Counted from the first letter of the stretch, positions 1 to 64,000 are shown. The stretch: 64,000 bases of DNA from Cricetomys ansorgei (GCA_026225945.1 JAMJFZ010001657.1:3382001-3446000); one strand, 5' to 3'. The notes: a model not told the origin generated them from the letters alone. Program-made: numbers and translations.

Positions 1-264
1 ACTACACTGTGTCTTCCCTGGAAAGCTGCCTTTTGGATGATGCTCTCTATTGCCCCCACACACGCGGTGCCACTAATACCTACACAGGGGCAAAGGGCAG
101 GAGGCCACCACACACTTCCCATGGCACCAGTCAGCTCTTGATCTGTATTGGACAGGGACATAGCTGGTTCTTCCAGGGCTTCGGTTCCAGGTCAACGTCC
201 TCCCACAGAGAGCACATCAAAGAAACGATACAGTCAAGCTAACCACAAAGCAAATGGTAATGAT

Positions 265-270
265 TTTAAT
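265..270 (-). terminator. Candidate poly(A) signal ATTAAA for Ptk2b
   Basis: The plus strand reads TTTAAT here, which is ATTAAA in the transcript, the commonest variant hexamer. It lies about 755 nt after the stop codon and is followed (toward lower coordinates) by T/GT-rich sequence. No minus-strand AATAAA was seen between it and the stop. Supported by motif only. Confidence 0.4.
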
Positions 271-560
271 TCAACCCACAGATCAAAAAGAAGGAAAGAT
301 AAATTGAATGTTCTCCACAAACATCCGAGAAAGGAGAGGAACAGATGTGAAAGGGGAGAAGAGAGAAAGGAGTACGAAAGAGGGGAGAAGAAAAGAGGGA
401 GAAGAGAAATGCAGGAAGGGCGCAAAGTCCCGTTCTGACCTCCGACTCTCTGCTTCTTCCCTGTGACATTCAGTTTGATAAAAACACAGAGCCCTGTGGC
501 CAGATTGGTTTGTGCCTGGACTATGGCTCGTGGCTGTCCATCCAGGCCAAACTCACATTA

Positions 561-632
561 AATAAATTCCAATGTACACTGTACAAGAGAGCCAGACCCC
601 GCCCGCACCTCACCAGCCTCCTTACAAATAAA
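561..632 (+). other. Two plus-strand AATAAA hexamers, possible 3' end of a convergent gene
   Basis: AATAAA occurs at 561-566 and 627-632 on the plus strand, opposite to Ptk2b. In human and mouse the gene tail-to-tail with PTK2B is CHRNA2, so these could terminate that transcript inside the Ptk2b 3' UTR. No CHRNA2 coding sequence is visible between 1 and 560. The assignment is inference from synteny. Confidence 0.25.
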
Positions 633-1023
633 GCCCCTCACTGTCCCCTCTGTATCAGGGTTCTCTGAGGGCTGAGGTGAGGAGGGAGGAGAATACTGGC
701 TTTCAAATGTTCATGCAGAAAGCTGTCTTGGCTGGTAGGGGTGCAACTGTGACCCCAGTGATGCTCCAGCACCCAGGCTGGGGTCAAAGGGAGTGGCTGG
801 CATTAATACCCGTATCACTCCACCCTGTGTCTGTGCCCAGAGTCCTCTCTGTCCAGACGCAGCCTGGGTAGCACAGTCTGGGGTAGGTTGGGGAGGGGGG
901 AGTCGTGCAAAGCGACGAGGGGAGGACTCTTCTCAGCCTTCCCTCGAAGACCAATGGCAAGGCAGGAAAGGTACACCATGACAGGTGGGGGCAGAAGATG
1001 CAGGCAGGTGGCCCCTCTTTTGA

Positions 1024-54390
<53,367 letters not shown>

Positions 54391-54427
54391 CCTCTCGGAC
54401 ACTGGCTAGGACCGGCACATCGCAGTC

Positions 54428-55272
54428 CTGCGGAGACAACAGAGAGACAGCCCCAGGGTGAGCTCCTGAAAGCCACATGCCTCAGCCCCCAGGCTGGCAC
54501 ACTCCCAAGGTCCATGACTGATGCAACAGCCCATTCCCTTAGTCCTGAAAACTCCCTGCAAAGGCCTCCAGCTGCTTCAACTGGAGAAGGCTATGAGCGT
54601 AGAAGCCAGCTGCAAAAACACCCAGGGGTAGGTGTGAAGTTCAGACTTGAGGCCCGCAAGCACACAGGCTCCATCTTCTAGGGGACCTATCTCCCCCCCT
54701 GTTCTCCTGTGACACTGACTCCCAGGCAGGAGGCCCACACTTAGCACACGCAGCAGCTGTGTGAGGAGGCGGCTGCAGCGTGACACAGCAGAGCAGAAAA
54801 AGCAAGGAGTGAGACAGTGACAAGCAGGAGGGAAACAGGAATGGAGGAGAAAAATCTGGGAAAAACAGAACTTGGGAGAGATGACCCTGAGGGATTAAAC
54901 AAAAGACAGCAAAGTGTCCAGATCAGGACAGGCCACTAGCCTGGCTGGCCTGCTCACATCTTCAGTATTAGTCAGAGCTTTCACGTGGGAGGCTTGGATC
55001 CTGTAGGAACTCATCACTGGGAGGACCACGAAGAGGCAAAAGGCCCCTATCCCCCACGGTTTAGTGCAGAAAGTTGTTTCATATGACAGATGGGGCTAGC
55101 CTAGGCTTCAACATGATGCAGCCAGTATTGAGGACAGTCGGCTCGGCACTCAAGTAAACTGTAAGAATCCCTGCCATCTGTAATTTACCCTGAATCTCAG
55201 CTGTGCTTAACCTGCCTCTGCATCCGACAGAACTATCAAGAATTTATTCCCTGCCGATAAAGCAGAGAATGG
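54428..55272. other. Upstream intron segment: nothing recognised
   Basis: About 850 bp upstream of the first coding exon. No donor-flanked noncoding exon could be supported. Confidence 0.4.
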
Positions 55273-55421
55273 GGCCAGTGGTATGGCTCAGCAGGGAGAG
55301 GCCTGCCCACCCTCAGGTTCCATCCTCAATCCCACAAGGTAGCAGGAGAGGACTTACATCAGAGAGTAGTTTGTACTCCACATGTGTGTCTGTGTATGAA
55401 CCCCCCCTACACACACGCACA

Positions 55422-55468
<47 letters not shown>

Positions 55469-55495
55469 TAAAAAATACGGAAATAAAACTATAAA
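55273..55495 (+). mobile_element. B3 SINE with (AC)n tail
   Basis: AGTGGTATGGCTCAGCAGGG, CCTCAGGTTCCATCCTCAAT, then a CA-rich region with about 20 AC dinucleotides (55425-55466) and AAATAAAAC tail. Confidence 0.7.
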
Positions 55496-55678
55496 ATTAT
55501 AAAGCAGGGAACGTCCAAAAGAAGTGAGGAAGTTGTCATTGCACTGGTGACATGAGCTGAGGCTCACACCGGGGTCACCAATGTACTTCTAAGCTCCATC
55601 CTTAGTGGTGTGTCTTCAGGTGTCTGTGGTGAGGACTGGATGTTCTTAATTCCCAATCATTTTTCTGAAGAATCACCC

Positions 55679-55800
55679 GAAAGTTGGACATGATGGCTCA
55701 CACCTCTTATTTCAGCTTGGGAAGCTGAGGAAGGAGTGTTGCCATAAACGTGAGGCCAGCCTGGACTATAGAATGAGATTTTGTCTCAAAACGAAAGGCA
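55679..55800 (+). mobile_element. B4/B1-type SINE, diverged
   Basis: GTTGGACATGATGGCTCACA, GGGAAGCTGAGGAAGGAGTG, GAGGCCAGCCTGGACTATAG, TTTTGTCTCAAAACG. Confidence 0.6.
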
Positions 55801-56094
55801 TCCAGTTGGCTCTAGAAAGAGCTAGGCCCTAGTACTGAGATCCATCCTTAGAGACAAAGGGTATCCCTTCTCACATGAGTGTGATTTTAGGGGGGATTCT
55901 CCAGACCAGGAATGAGGGGGTGGGGGTTAGTTGTGTGTGAATGATGGATCTGGGAGTGTTACCATACAAATGCAGAGTCAAGTATTTTAGAAGCAGGACA
56001 CAGTCTATGATTATTTACTTATACCGAGCCGAGGACCAGGAAAGATTTGGACAGTTATCAATTCTAAGGAAATACTCCCTTAAAACAAAATAAT

Positions 56095-56452
56095 AAAATG
56101 GAGGCTGCGAAGATGGCCCAGCCAATAAAGTGGCTGCCATGCCAGCACAAGGACCTGAGTTCAGATCCCCAGAACCCTCAGAAAAGTATGACGACGTGCT
56201 CCTATCACACCAGTACTGGGGGCTGGGGGAGAGAAGTCGCTGGGTCCCTGGAGCTTGCTGGTCAGTCTAGGTGAATTCACAAGCTCTCAGTTCAACAAGA
56301 GGGCTTGTCTCCAAAAATAAGATGGAGAATGAATGAGAGACAGACATTCCAAGTTTATCTCTGACCTCTACCTGCACACACATCACACATGTACAAACCC
56401 ACACGAACATGTGCGTGCAACATACACACACACACACAATAACAAAAAGAGA
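56095..56452 (+). repeat. tRNA-headed composite rodent repeat
   Basis: GGAGGCTGCGAAGATGGCCC, ACAAGGACCTGAGTTCAGAT, TCCCTGGAGCTTGCTGGTCA, GGCTTGTCTCCAAAAATAAG, GACCTCTACCTGCACACACA, CA-rich end. Shares its block order with 58683-59085. Confidence 0.55.
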
Positions 56453-57344
56453 TGTGTTTTATGAAGGGATGAAAGGGGTGTCATTAGGATGTGGGGAGAA
56501 ACAAGACATGTCCCCTAGATGAGGGCAGGCAGAAAAGGAGAGCACATGGCTCAGAGCTCACAGGGCAGTGACAGCTTAGGACAAGACTGACAGAGAGGAG
56601 AACATACGTGTATGTTCTAGGAATCTATCTGTGTATGTATACCTCTCCCTATGCATCCTGGGCCCTAGTGTTCTACATGGCAGTCACCATCAACCTGACG
56701 TCTCCTTGATATAGAGGAGATCCAGAAATGATTTGAGGTGTATCTGCAGGAAGCACCCTTCTGAGCATGACAATGATGTGACATGGAAGAGGAGACAGAG
56801 GAAGAAAAGACGATAACGTGTGCACTGGGCATGCACAGTCTGAGCGCAGACAGAAGGATCTGTGAGTATTTACACTCCACTTCTTGTGCTCAGTGTCCCT
56901 GGCATTTCCAGTCAGTTCTGCACAAGGGAGATGTCAAAAAAGCCTTTAGGCAAAGATGCAGAGCTAGCAGCTGGGAGACAGGGAGAATACTGAAGTGGCA
57001 AGGCCTGAGGGGATTCCAGAAGGGACCATGACAGGGATGATGATGCTGCTGCTTAAGGATTGAGAAGATGAGGGAGGGTGCTTTGTCCCTAAATAACACA
57101 GTCCTAGTCAGGAGCACAAACAGGCAAATGCAGATAATTCGGTAAGTGCTGGCCTGCCAGCTTCCGGGTCCACTGGGTTTGAGAGACATCTATTTGTATG
57201 TGGCAATTTGTACACAGGGCTTTCACAAGGAAGATTCTGAGACAGGTATCTGAGGAAGGGGGGTGAGGTTTGATGCTTGACCCCAGGGACTTGACCTTTC
57301 CTGTGATGCGGTGAATGCTTGAGTCCCTTAGTGTCATGTGCTCA
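56453..57344. other. Upstream intron segment: nothing recognised
   Basis: About 890 bp with no repeat consensus or exon I can support. Confidence 0.4.
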
Positions 57345-57612
57345 AATTCTGACTCTCAAGGGCTAGTCTGAGAAGGTTCCAGTGTTGAGCTCAGTGGGAT
57401 TAGGGTCCTCTTCAAAGGAACTCAAGAGAGCTTTGTGAAGCTCTACCACAGCAAGAGGTCAGCAATGTGTACCTGGGAAGAGGGCCCCACCCAACCCTGG
57501 CCATACTAGTACTTTGATCTTGCCTTTTGTCTCCAAATGCTTTTGTCTGTTTGTTTGTTTATAAGCCAACCTGTCTCTGGTACTTTGTTACAGCAGCATG
57601 AGCCAATCAAAA
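57345..57612 (+). mobile_element. Ancient eutherian LTR-like repeat, 3' part
   Basis: GTGGGATTAGGGTCCTCTTC, CTTTGATCTTGCCTTTTGTC, TTTATAAGCCAACCTGTCTC, TGGTACTTTGTTACAGCAGC. Same old family as 43155-43615. Confidence 0.5.
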
Positions 57613-57960
57613 CAGAAATCTTAATGCCCTGACAGTGATGGCCAATGGCTGGCCCCTCAAGAGACCATCAGGAAAAGCAAAGATGCTAAAGATGCTGTGC
57701 CCCAATGGTGGAAACAAGGACTCAAAAGAAGGACATTGTACCCACATTCAGTTTAAAACAGACACCCCCCTCCCCCAATATCTATAATGAAGGGGGTCTG
57801 GGGGTGTGTGCGAGTCTTTGGTAATCCCATGGAGTGTCTCTTCGATGTAAGTAGCATCCTCATCCAAAGGGCCGCGGATTCAGTAGGCACACCCTAGACA
57901 CCCCAAAGGCCCCTAAAATCCTAGAGAAGGGTATGAGAGAATACTTAACTAAATCAAATG

Positions 57961-58165
57961 CAGCGGTTCTCAACCCGTGGGTTGTGATCCCTTTGCGGGT
58001 CAAACGACCTTTCACAGGCGTCGCGAAGACCATCTGCATATCAGATACTTTATGATTCATAGCAGTAGCGAAATTACAGTTCTGAAGCAGCAAGGAAAAT
58101 AACTTTATGGTTGGGGATCACCACCACACGAGGGACTGTGTTAAAGGGTTGCAGCGTGAGGGTCC
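57961..58165 (+). mobile_element. Rodent non-autonomous hAT element (URR1-like)
   Basis: Begins CAGCGGTTCTCAACCCGTGG, the hAT-Charlie terminal type, then GGGTCAAACGACCTTTCACA, TATGATTCATAGCAGTAGCG, AAAATAACTTTATGGTTGGG and TTAAAGGGTTGCAGCGTGAG. The matching right terminus is not contiguous; a candidate, GGTTGAGGAACCGC, lies at about 58407-58420. Confidence 0.65.
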
Positions 58166-58509
58166 AGTAGTGAGAATTGGGAACACGCCCCTCGCATGTC
58201 CTGTGTGTGGCTTTCTGATGAGAAGAGTACAGGAAACAATCCCTGCTTGAAGAGAGAGCAGGGAAGGTTGAAGCCAGTGCCTAGGCGGGGCCAGGGCAGA
58301 GTGGCAGGGATGAATGAGAACCCAGATGCTTCTGAGCCTGAGCTGCTACGTACAGCCACTCGTACAGCAAGAGCGGTTGCTTTCAACTCAAAAAGCCAAG
58401 AGGGTTGAGGAACCGCAATGAGAGTGTGAGGGACCCCGAGTGCTGTGGTCCGCTTTAGGAGACCGCCTTGCAGTCTCTCACGAAAGCAAACACGTCCTTA
58501 CCACAGCAT

Positions 58510-58682
58510 GGCGTGATTGTGCCCCTCAGAATTTACTCCAAGAAGTCAAAATCTTAACAGCTACACCCACCCCTGCTCCTGGAGGTTGAGGGCAGGCTCA
58601 CTTGTAATCGCTAAAATGCGGAAGCAGCGAAGACGGATGGGTATGTGAACTGGGATCCGCGCAACGAAACGTTACTCGCACC
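58510..58682 (+). mobile_element. Possible ancient L1 3' UTR fragment, CpG-rich
   Basis: AGAAGTCAAAATCTTAACAG, CACTTGTAATCGCTAAAATG, GGAAGCAGCGAAGACGGATG parallel the old L1 3' UTR (nonrepeat-looking bases between). It is unusually rich in CpG where the L1 family is AT-rich. Confidence 0.35.
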
Positions 58683-59027
58683 GAAGAGCAGAGTCGGGGC
58701 TGGGTAAGGTCGGTACCGCGCTGGCTGTGCGAACACGTGAATCTGAATTCAATCCCCAGAACCCGTTTTTTTCTAAGGTCATGCATAATGGCATTCATGT
58801 ATAATGCCCTTGTTAGGGGAAGCAGAGACAGGAAGATTCCTGGGGTTCACTGGCCAGTTTGCCTAGCCTAGTTGATGAGATCCAGGCCAATGAGAGACCT
58901 TGTTTCCAAGAAAGTGGACCATACTCCACTGTTAGGATCCAATTTATTCCTGTCTCCATATGTACATGCACATTGGTACATGCACACTCTCACACACATG
59001 TGCTACCATCACATATATGAACACATG

Positions 59028-59068
<41 letters not shown>

Positions 59069-59085
59069 ACACAAAAGAGAGAAGA
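58683..59085 (+). repeat. tRNA-headed composite rodent repeat with (AC)n
   Basis: GGGGCTGGGTAAGGTCGGTA, GAATTCAATCCCCAGAACCC, TGGGGTTCACTGGCCAGTTT, GAGAGACCTTGTTTCC, then CA-rich sequence with AC dinucleotides at 59034-59062. Same block order as 56095-56452. A short B1 scrap follows at 59110-59165. Confidence 0.55.
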
Positions 59086-59189
59086 GATGTCAAGCTGTGA
59101 AATACATGGAAGAACCTGCCTCTGCCCGCTGAGTGCTGAGATTAAAGGTGTGGGCCTCATACTCCGCTACATGAACACTTTTAAGTAAA

Positions 59190-59600
59190 AGATGAGTCTG
59201 CAAATATCCTGTGTGGTTCCAATTGTGGAAAAGCAAAAGTGTGGAGATAGTTTTAGGCCAGCAATTGGTAGTGTGAGGAGAGGGGGGTGGGCAGACAGCT
59301 CAGAGGCTGTGTAGGACAGTGGGGGTGTCCACTGTGGTTCCATAATGATAGGCAAGGATCTGTATACGTCTGTCTATCTCACAGAAAGCACATGAAGGGT
59401 GAACTCCGATGCTAAACTATGGGGAAGGTCACAGTGGCATCAGTGGGTCTGCACCAGCTGTAACCACCGCTTCACTGGTAAATGGGAGCTGTGCATGTGG
59501 TGATGGGCAGCATTATGGGAATTCTTGGCATTTCCTGTGTAATTTTGCTGTAAGCCTAAAACTACCCTTAAAAAAGTCAAGTAATTTTTTAAAAAATATA
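59190..59600 (+). mobile_element. Ancient L1 3' UTR fragment
   Basis: GGGAGCTGTGCATGTGGTGA, GGGAATTCTTGGCATTTCCT, GTGTAATTTTGCTGTAAGCC, TAAAACTACCCTTAAAAAAG. The 3' terminus pattern of old mammalian L1. Confidence 0.6.
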
Positions 59601-60003
59601 ATAAGAAACCACAACCCGGTGAACCTGAGAGCTGTGCCCTTTTCCCAACTTGACTAAGCAGTGTCCAGCCCGGTTAACATCCCATCTTCCATCCTGACCA
59701 TGAGCAAATATTAATAGTCTACCTCTGCTTGCCTAAAGCCACACAAGCTGACAAGTTGGACATTGCCTGCAAGCAATTGCAGAGGATGTGGCTTTCTTAT
59801 CTTGAACAGCTTCTCCTAGCCCAGCAGGCTCGTGGTCCACAGGGCTCTAGCAGAAATATTTTAGCAAAGTCATGTTGGTCACCCACAATATGCGTTTTAC
59901 CTTTAGCCTGATGTGGGGCCCTCAGTTCCGCATTTTGTCCCTGGGAGAACACATTTGCAGTAGAAACTGACAGAATGGCTATAGATTCTAGAAAAATCTT
60001 AAA

Positions 60004-60032
60004 ACACACACACACACACACACACACACATA
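60004..60032 (+). repeat. (AC)n microsatellite
   Basis: About 13 AC dinucleotides. Confidence 0.9.
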
Positions 60033-60116
60033 TGCACACGTGCACTTTGCCAAACAATTCTAAGAGATGGGCAGCAACAAAGAAGCCCATTTGCCAAATG
60101 GGAAAACATCCCTAAC

Positions 60117-60258
60117 TAGGTGGGTGGTGGTGCACACCTTTAATCCCAGCACTCTCAGGAGGCAGAGGCAGGCGGATCTCTGTGAGTTCGAGGCCAACCT
60201 GGTCCCCAGAGTGAATTCCAGGACAGCCAGAGTTACAACAGAGAAACCCTGTCTTGGG
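60117..60258 (+). mobile_element. B1 SINE
   Basis: GGTGGTGGTGCACACCTTTA, ATCCCAGCACTCTCAGGAGG, GCGGATCTCTGTGAGTTCGA, CAGAGAAACCCTGTCTTGG. One of the best-preserved B1 copies here. Confidence 0.92.
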
Positions 60259-60307
60259 GGAAAGAGAGAAGGGGGCGGAGGGAGAGAGATGGAGAGAGAA
60301 AGAAGTG

Positions 60308-60450
60308 AACTTGAGGGCTAGAGCACTTGTCCAGCATGTTCAAAGATCTTAGTTTGATCCCCAGTACCACATGTGTGAGCACGCACACCCCATGTGCACC
60401 CGTGCACACACACACATACATAGAGAGAGAGAGAGAGAGAGAGAAAGAAA
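60308..60450 (+). mobile_element. ID-type SINE fragment and (GA)n
   Basis: TTGAGGGCTAGAGCACTTGT, CCAGCATGTTCAAAGATCTT, AGTTTGATCCCCAGTACCAC is ID-like; CA-rich sequence and about 11 GA dinucleotides follow at 60423-60445. Confidence 0.65.
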
Positions 60451-60815
60451 GAAGGGGGGTGAGGGAGGCAGTACTGCTCTGAGGGTGACATAAACCCTTC
60501 AAGAACAAAAGTGCCAGCAGCCAGCAAAGAAAACAAAGGATTTGAGTTCCAAGACCCCAGACCCCAAGCGGTGCCCATATCCCTACCAACACATGAATGC
60601 AGCCCAGATTCCCCTGAGCACACAGGATTGCAGTGAATTGCCCAAACTCTCTGAAGCAGAGTAACTGGAAGGTGGTGTTTAGGGAAGCCTGTCCTTGTTA
60701 TTGGAGATTCTCCCTCCATTCTCCAGTCTCTCTTGCTCACTCTGCCCATCCCGCTGTTCCAGAACTTTTAAAAAAAAAATTTAAATTAAAATCTAAGGTC
60801 CTAAGCAAACAGTTT

Positions 60816-60915
60816 AACTTTTCCTAGTGTCCTTTCTCCCCCTACAAAATGGGGACCATAACGCCCTGCCTTTTAGAAGACCTGTGAAGATGAAGAGACG
60901 CAGTGAAAGCTCGTT
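60816..60915 (+). repeat. MIR SINE fragment
   Basis: CCTACAAAATGGGGACCATA, CCTGTGAAGATGAAGAGACG. MIR core order, plus orientation. Confidence 0.55.
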
Positions 60916-61754
60916 GTTAGTAATAGGCAGGACACAAAGGTCAGTCACTCCACAGCGTTGCTTGTCTACGTCTCAAAATCTTCTTCCCATTCTTTGCTCT
61001 TCTCACCAGTAGCTTTCTACAGGGGAAAGTGTTCATCTTCAACCTTCTCACCTCCCATGGTGTGTATATTTCCCCCTTGGCTGATTGCAAGCCACCAACG
61101 TAGATCACTGAATTCCAAGTCAAACTGAGATGAGAACCCACCCGGAGGCTCCTAGTCCTGGCGATGGAACTTGCCGGCACCTCCCGGCTGTTAGAATTTC
61201 TCATAGGTAGCCTTAGCCTGTTTCTGGCTTTCCGTGATCTCTGACCTTCAGCTTATGAGCCAAAAGTCCTACCCATTTCTCCAGAACTCTTGGTTCTCCC
61301 AGCCCTGGTGACCACTCCACCCTGTGTCCTGGTCTACCCTCGACCCTCCAAGTGGTGTCCAGGGCATGTCCATATCATGGCACCAGTCCCTGGCTCTGAG
61401 CTGTTCTAGACCAACAGTGTGCCTCCCAGCCCCCAGAAGCTCCCAGGCCGCAGGCAAAGAATAACAAACACAAGGAAATGGGCCCAAATTAAAACAGGAA
61501 ACATTTTGATTGGCTAGAAGAACTTCTTGGCCTAAACTTTCAAAGGCTACTCCAGGGGGCTGTTCTGTCTCAGAGTCCCTCATAATCTTCAGGAAGAAAC
61601 TCAATTATGCTCTTCCTGAATGGCAAACTACCTACCTGCCCAAAGGAGGTGGGACTGAAGCAGGATTAAACTCCGTCATAGTTCCAAACTCTGTGCTCAC
61701 GGCCCCAGAAGGGTTCTAGGAGAAGAAAGCCCTTTGCCTAGTGGACATTGTAAG

Positions 61755-61930
61755 ACAGTGCTGTCTCTTATAGAACACATACTCTGTACCAGGGAATTTA
61801 CTAATCTGATTTCCAAGAACTATTCTGTAGATGGGAAACAGCCTCGTGAACTAGGAGGAGAAACTGAGGCTTACAGAGGTTAGCTTTTCCAGACCACAGA
61901 GCTGGTAGGTGGCAGAGACTTGAGGCTCCC
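61755..61930 (-). repeat. MIR SINE
   Basis: AGAACACATACTCTGTACCA, GGAGAAACTGAGGCTTACAG, CACAGAGCTGGTAGGTGGCA. Reverse complement of MIR. Confidence 0.7.
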
Positions 61931-62344
61931 ATAATGCCTGGCTCTAGAGTCCACAGTGAGTGATTTCCCAGTGATGAGACGCAGCAGCCTTGGGGGGCAT
62001 GGGTTTGAAACCCACATCTGAATGACTCAAGTGATTAAGCCTTTGTCTTCCTGACATTGTGCCAACAGCCCTGGTGACTAATATCAGTTACCAAAAGCTG
62101 CCAGATTAGTGTCACCATCTGCTGTGGTTAGTTAGGGATTAATATTAAGGCTTTGCTGTTGACTGGCTCTGATGCTTAGAGGTAGAGGTTGCATGGGTCA
62201 CAGCCTCCAAATTGTGGTTGGTAGACAGATGGTGTCCTTGACAGGGTTTCCATGTGCCTACCGCAAAATCTGAAATATAGGGGCTGCAGAGAGCTCCTGC
62301 TGGCTGTAGCTCAATGAATTCAACTTTAGTTTTGTTCTGTTTGA

Positions 62345-62862
62345 ATTTTTGTTTTATGTTTTTGCTTTTGTTTCTTTGAGACAGGGTCTCACATATCAAG
62401 GCTGGCCTTGGGGTTGCAATGTAGCTGCTACCTTTCTTTCTTAGTGTGTACGCACGAATGCATACATGTCTATGTGTGGGGGGGACATGCATATGAGTAC
62501 GCAGACAGGTGTATCTATTTGGGCACGTGCAGAAACCAGAGTGGGACAGCAGATGTCTTCCTCATGTATTCTCCTCCTCAGTACTTTGAGGTAGACGCTC
62601 TCACAAAACCAGAACTAACCACTTGAGCTAGGCGGGCCTGCTAGTGAGCCCTTGGGACCCTTGTCTCTGCCCCTCAATGCCATGGTTACAGACACAGGTA
62701 GCCACGCTAAACTTTCACAAGGCTGCTGGGGATTCAAACTCAGATCCTCATGCACACACAGCAAGCGCTCTTACCCACTGAGCCACAGCCTAGCTCCTGA
62801 CCTTGAATTCATGATCCTCCTGGCCCCACCTCTCAAATGTGTAGGTGTGTGTCGCCACGTTT
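62345..62862 (-). mobile_element. B1 SINE split by a long tRNA-headed repeat
   Basis: 62370-62415 (TTTGAGACAGGGTCTCACAT, AGGCTGGCCTTGG) and 62797-62862 (GACCTTGAATTCATGATCCT) look like two halves of a reverse-complement B1. Between them 62440-62790 is the TG-rich-to-tRNA-head repeat (GGGGATTCAAACTCAGATCC, CTTACCCACTGAGCCACAGC). Confidence 0.5.
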
Positions 62863-63032
62863 TTGTCTGTTTGAGACATGTCCTAGAACTAGTACATAGC
62901 CCAGTCCAGCTTCAAAATAAGACATCTCTTATTCTCACATTACACACTCTCCTCTGGATTACAATGGCCATTTATTTATGAAATACCCGCAGAATTTTTG
63001 GCAATTTTGGTCTGAGGTTTCTGCAGTTTATC

Positions 63033-63165
63033 AGCTATGCCATCTGGACCAAGTGGCCTTTCTAGGCCTCAGTTCCCTCTATTGGAACAGAAAGTTAATG
63101 GTATCTACCTACAGAATCTTTCTGAAGATTCTGGGGCAATATGATATAGTCTTTGGCACATGTAT
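63033..63165 (+). repeat. MIR SINE fragment
   Basis: TCAGCTATGCCATCTGGACC, AGTGGCCTTTCTAGGCCTCA, CTACCTACAGAATCTTTCTG. Plus-orientation MIR core. Confidence 0.6.
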
Positions 63166-64000
63166 TTTTTTTTTTTAATGCCTGGAAATTAGTCCAAGAA
63201 AGACTGGAAACCTCATCAAATAGCAAGTTTTCAAAACCCACTTCAGTGGTAAACGCAGTGGCCTCCACAGCCCCTCTGTCTCTCCAGCTCAAAGATGGCT
63301 TTCATAACTAAGAGCACCTTCTTCTGTCCATCTGTCCACCTGGAAAGCCTCTCCCTGACCCCCAGTTCCCACTCTGCCCACACTAGCTCCCCTGCCTGTC
63401 CTGAGAACACAGAAGACACATGTTCCATGGAAACCTCACAGGAGACAGTCCAAGGGCCGGCCACTCAGACCAGCAGAAGTCAGAATGTCACGGGAGGCAC
63501 ACTTTGTTTCCACTCTGTCTCTGAGTCACTTCCCCTGGCCGTTTCCACATCAACAAAATGGGGAAGGCAGGCCTTTCTTATCTCAGCGCCTGCTGGGCAC
63601 AGGCACTTAACTAATTGCAATGACCTTGCAGACTTAGGGAGCCATTCCTGAGCTCCTGGGCACGGCTGGGCCCCACAGCTCCATGCTGCACACACTGACT
63701 TGGTCCTTTCAGCCCCCAGGTTCCTGTGGGGCCAGCATCTACAGCTCCAGGACCCCCAACCTGTCATTTGGTTAATCTCTTCCCTTCTTTCCAGGCAAAG
63801 GAATGAACCAGGAAGGTTGTGATTACTGCCAGCTATAATTCAGCATAATTCACAAAGCATTTGACACTCCACCACATTTTCAACTCCCCACCCCCGCACC
63901 CATTACCCACTTGGAGCCTTCTGTTACCAGCACCTGGCCCCCTACAGGTCAGCTGGCTTGGGCTGGCTCTCCAAAGGGCAGGAGAGAGCAGCAGAGACAC
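63166..64000. other. Window end: nothing recognised
   Basis: About 830 bp of moderately GC-rich, repeat-poor sequence upstream of the first coding exon. No noncoding exon, promoter or CpG island could be supported. Confidence 0.4.

Larger units (their letters stand above)
250..1023 (-). other. Ptk2b: Ptk2b 3' UTR (end inferred)
   Basis: Sequence downstream of the TGA at 1024-1026 in the transcript direction. No further splice signal is evident. The stretch around 285-425 is purine-rich on the plus strand, so pyrimidine-rich in the transcript. The 3' limit is set only by the candidate ATTAAA at 265-270, giving a 3' UTR of roughly 750-780 nt. The true cleavage site could differ. Confidence 0.55.

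Noticed and set aside
54391..54402. In-frame GTG upstream of the Ptk2b ATG as an alternative start
   Set aside because: Known PYK2 proteins start MSGVSEPL; the ATG has a purine at -3, and nothing favours a GTG start.
60941..61204. 87-codon minus-strand frame as a possible 5' Ptk2b exon
   Set aside because: No clear acceptor/donor pair and no similarity to PYK2; noncoding exons cannot be called here without transcript data.

Overview
This is rodent nuclear DNA carrying most of one protein-coding gene, Ptk2b (PYK2, protein tyrosine kinase 2 beta), read entirely on the minus strand. Joining thirty coding exons gives one uninterrupted 1009-codon reading frame. The numbering lands on the known landmarks: K457, D549, Y402, Y579/Y580 and Y881. 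The interspersed repeats (B1, B2/B3, B4 and ID SINEs, MT- and ORR1-type MaLR LTRs, a rodent-type L1 3' end) point to a muroid rodent. I could not settle the species from sequence alone.

Layout from low to high coordinate, which is 3' to 5' for the gene. Positions 1-1023 are the 3' UTR and 3' flank, with a candidate ATTAAA signal at 265-270 and two plus-strand AATAAA hexamers that may belong to a convergent neighbour. 1024-3617 carries the FAT-domain exons 30-27. 5217-5801 carries small linker exons 26-24. 10168-10293 is exon 23, the 42-codon cassette absent from the short isoform. 12215-13743 carries proline-rich exons 22 and 21. 16061-20243 carries kinase exons 20-14, and 20676-20726 the Y402 exon 13. 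21517-33467 carries exons 12-2, the linker and FERM domain, interrupted by introns of 5.6 and 1.8 kb. 33468-54186 is a 20.7-kb intron. 54187-54427 is the exon with the start codon. 54428-64000 is upstream intron or 5' sequence; no noncoding exon, CpG island or promoter could be identified there.

Everything else is intronic repeat. The most structured parts are: large CAT/CAC trinucleotide arrays that begin at the 3' end of MIR SINEs; an ancient L1 (35.4-37.7 kb) carrying B4 and B3 SINEs, the B3 itself interrupted by another insertion; a second nest at 46.9-47.6 kb with a 13-bp target-site duplication; a 200-bp GGAA array; a 30-31 bp minisatellite; and a 70-bp tandem duplication of MIR sequence.

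I found no undescribed gene system. The useful observations concern splicing architecture, repeat birth and nesting, and possible 3'-end overlap with a neighbour.
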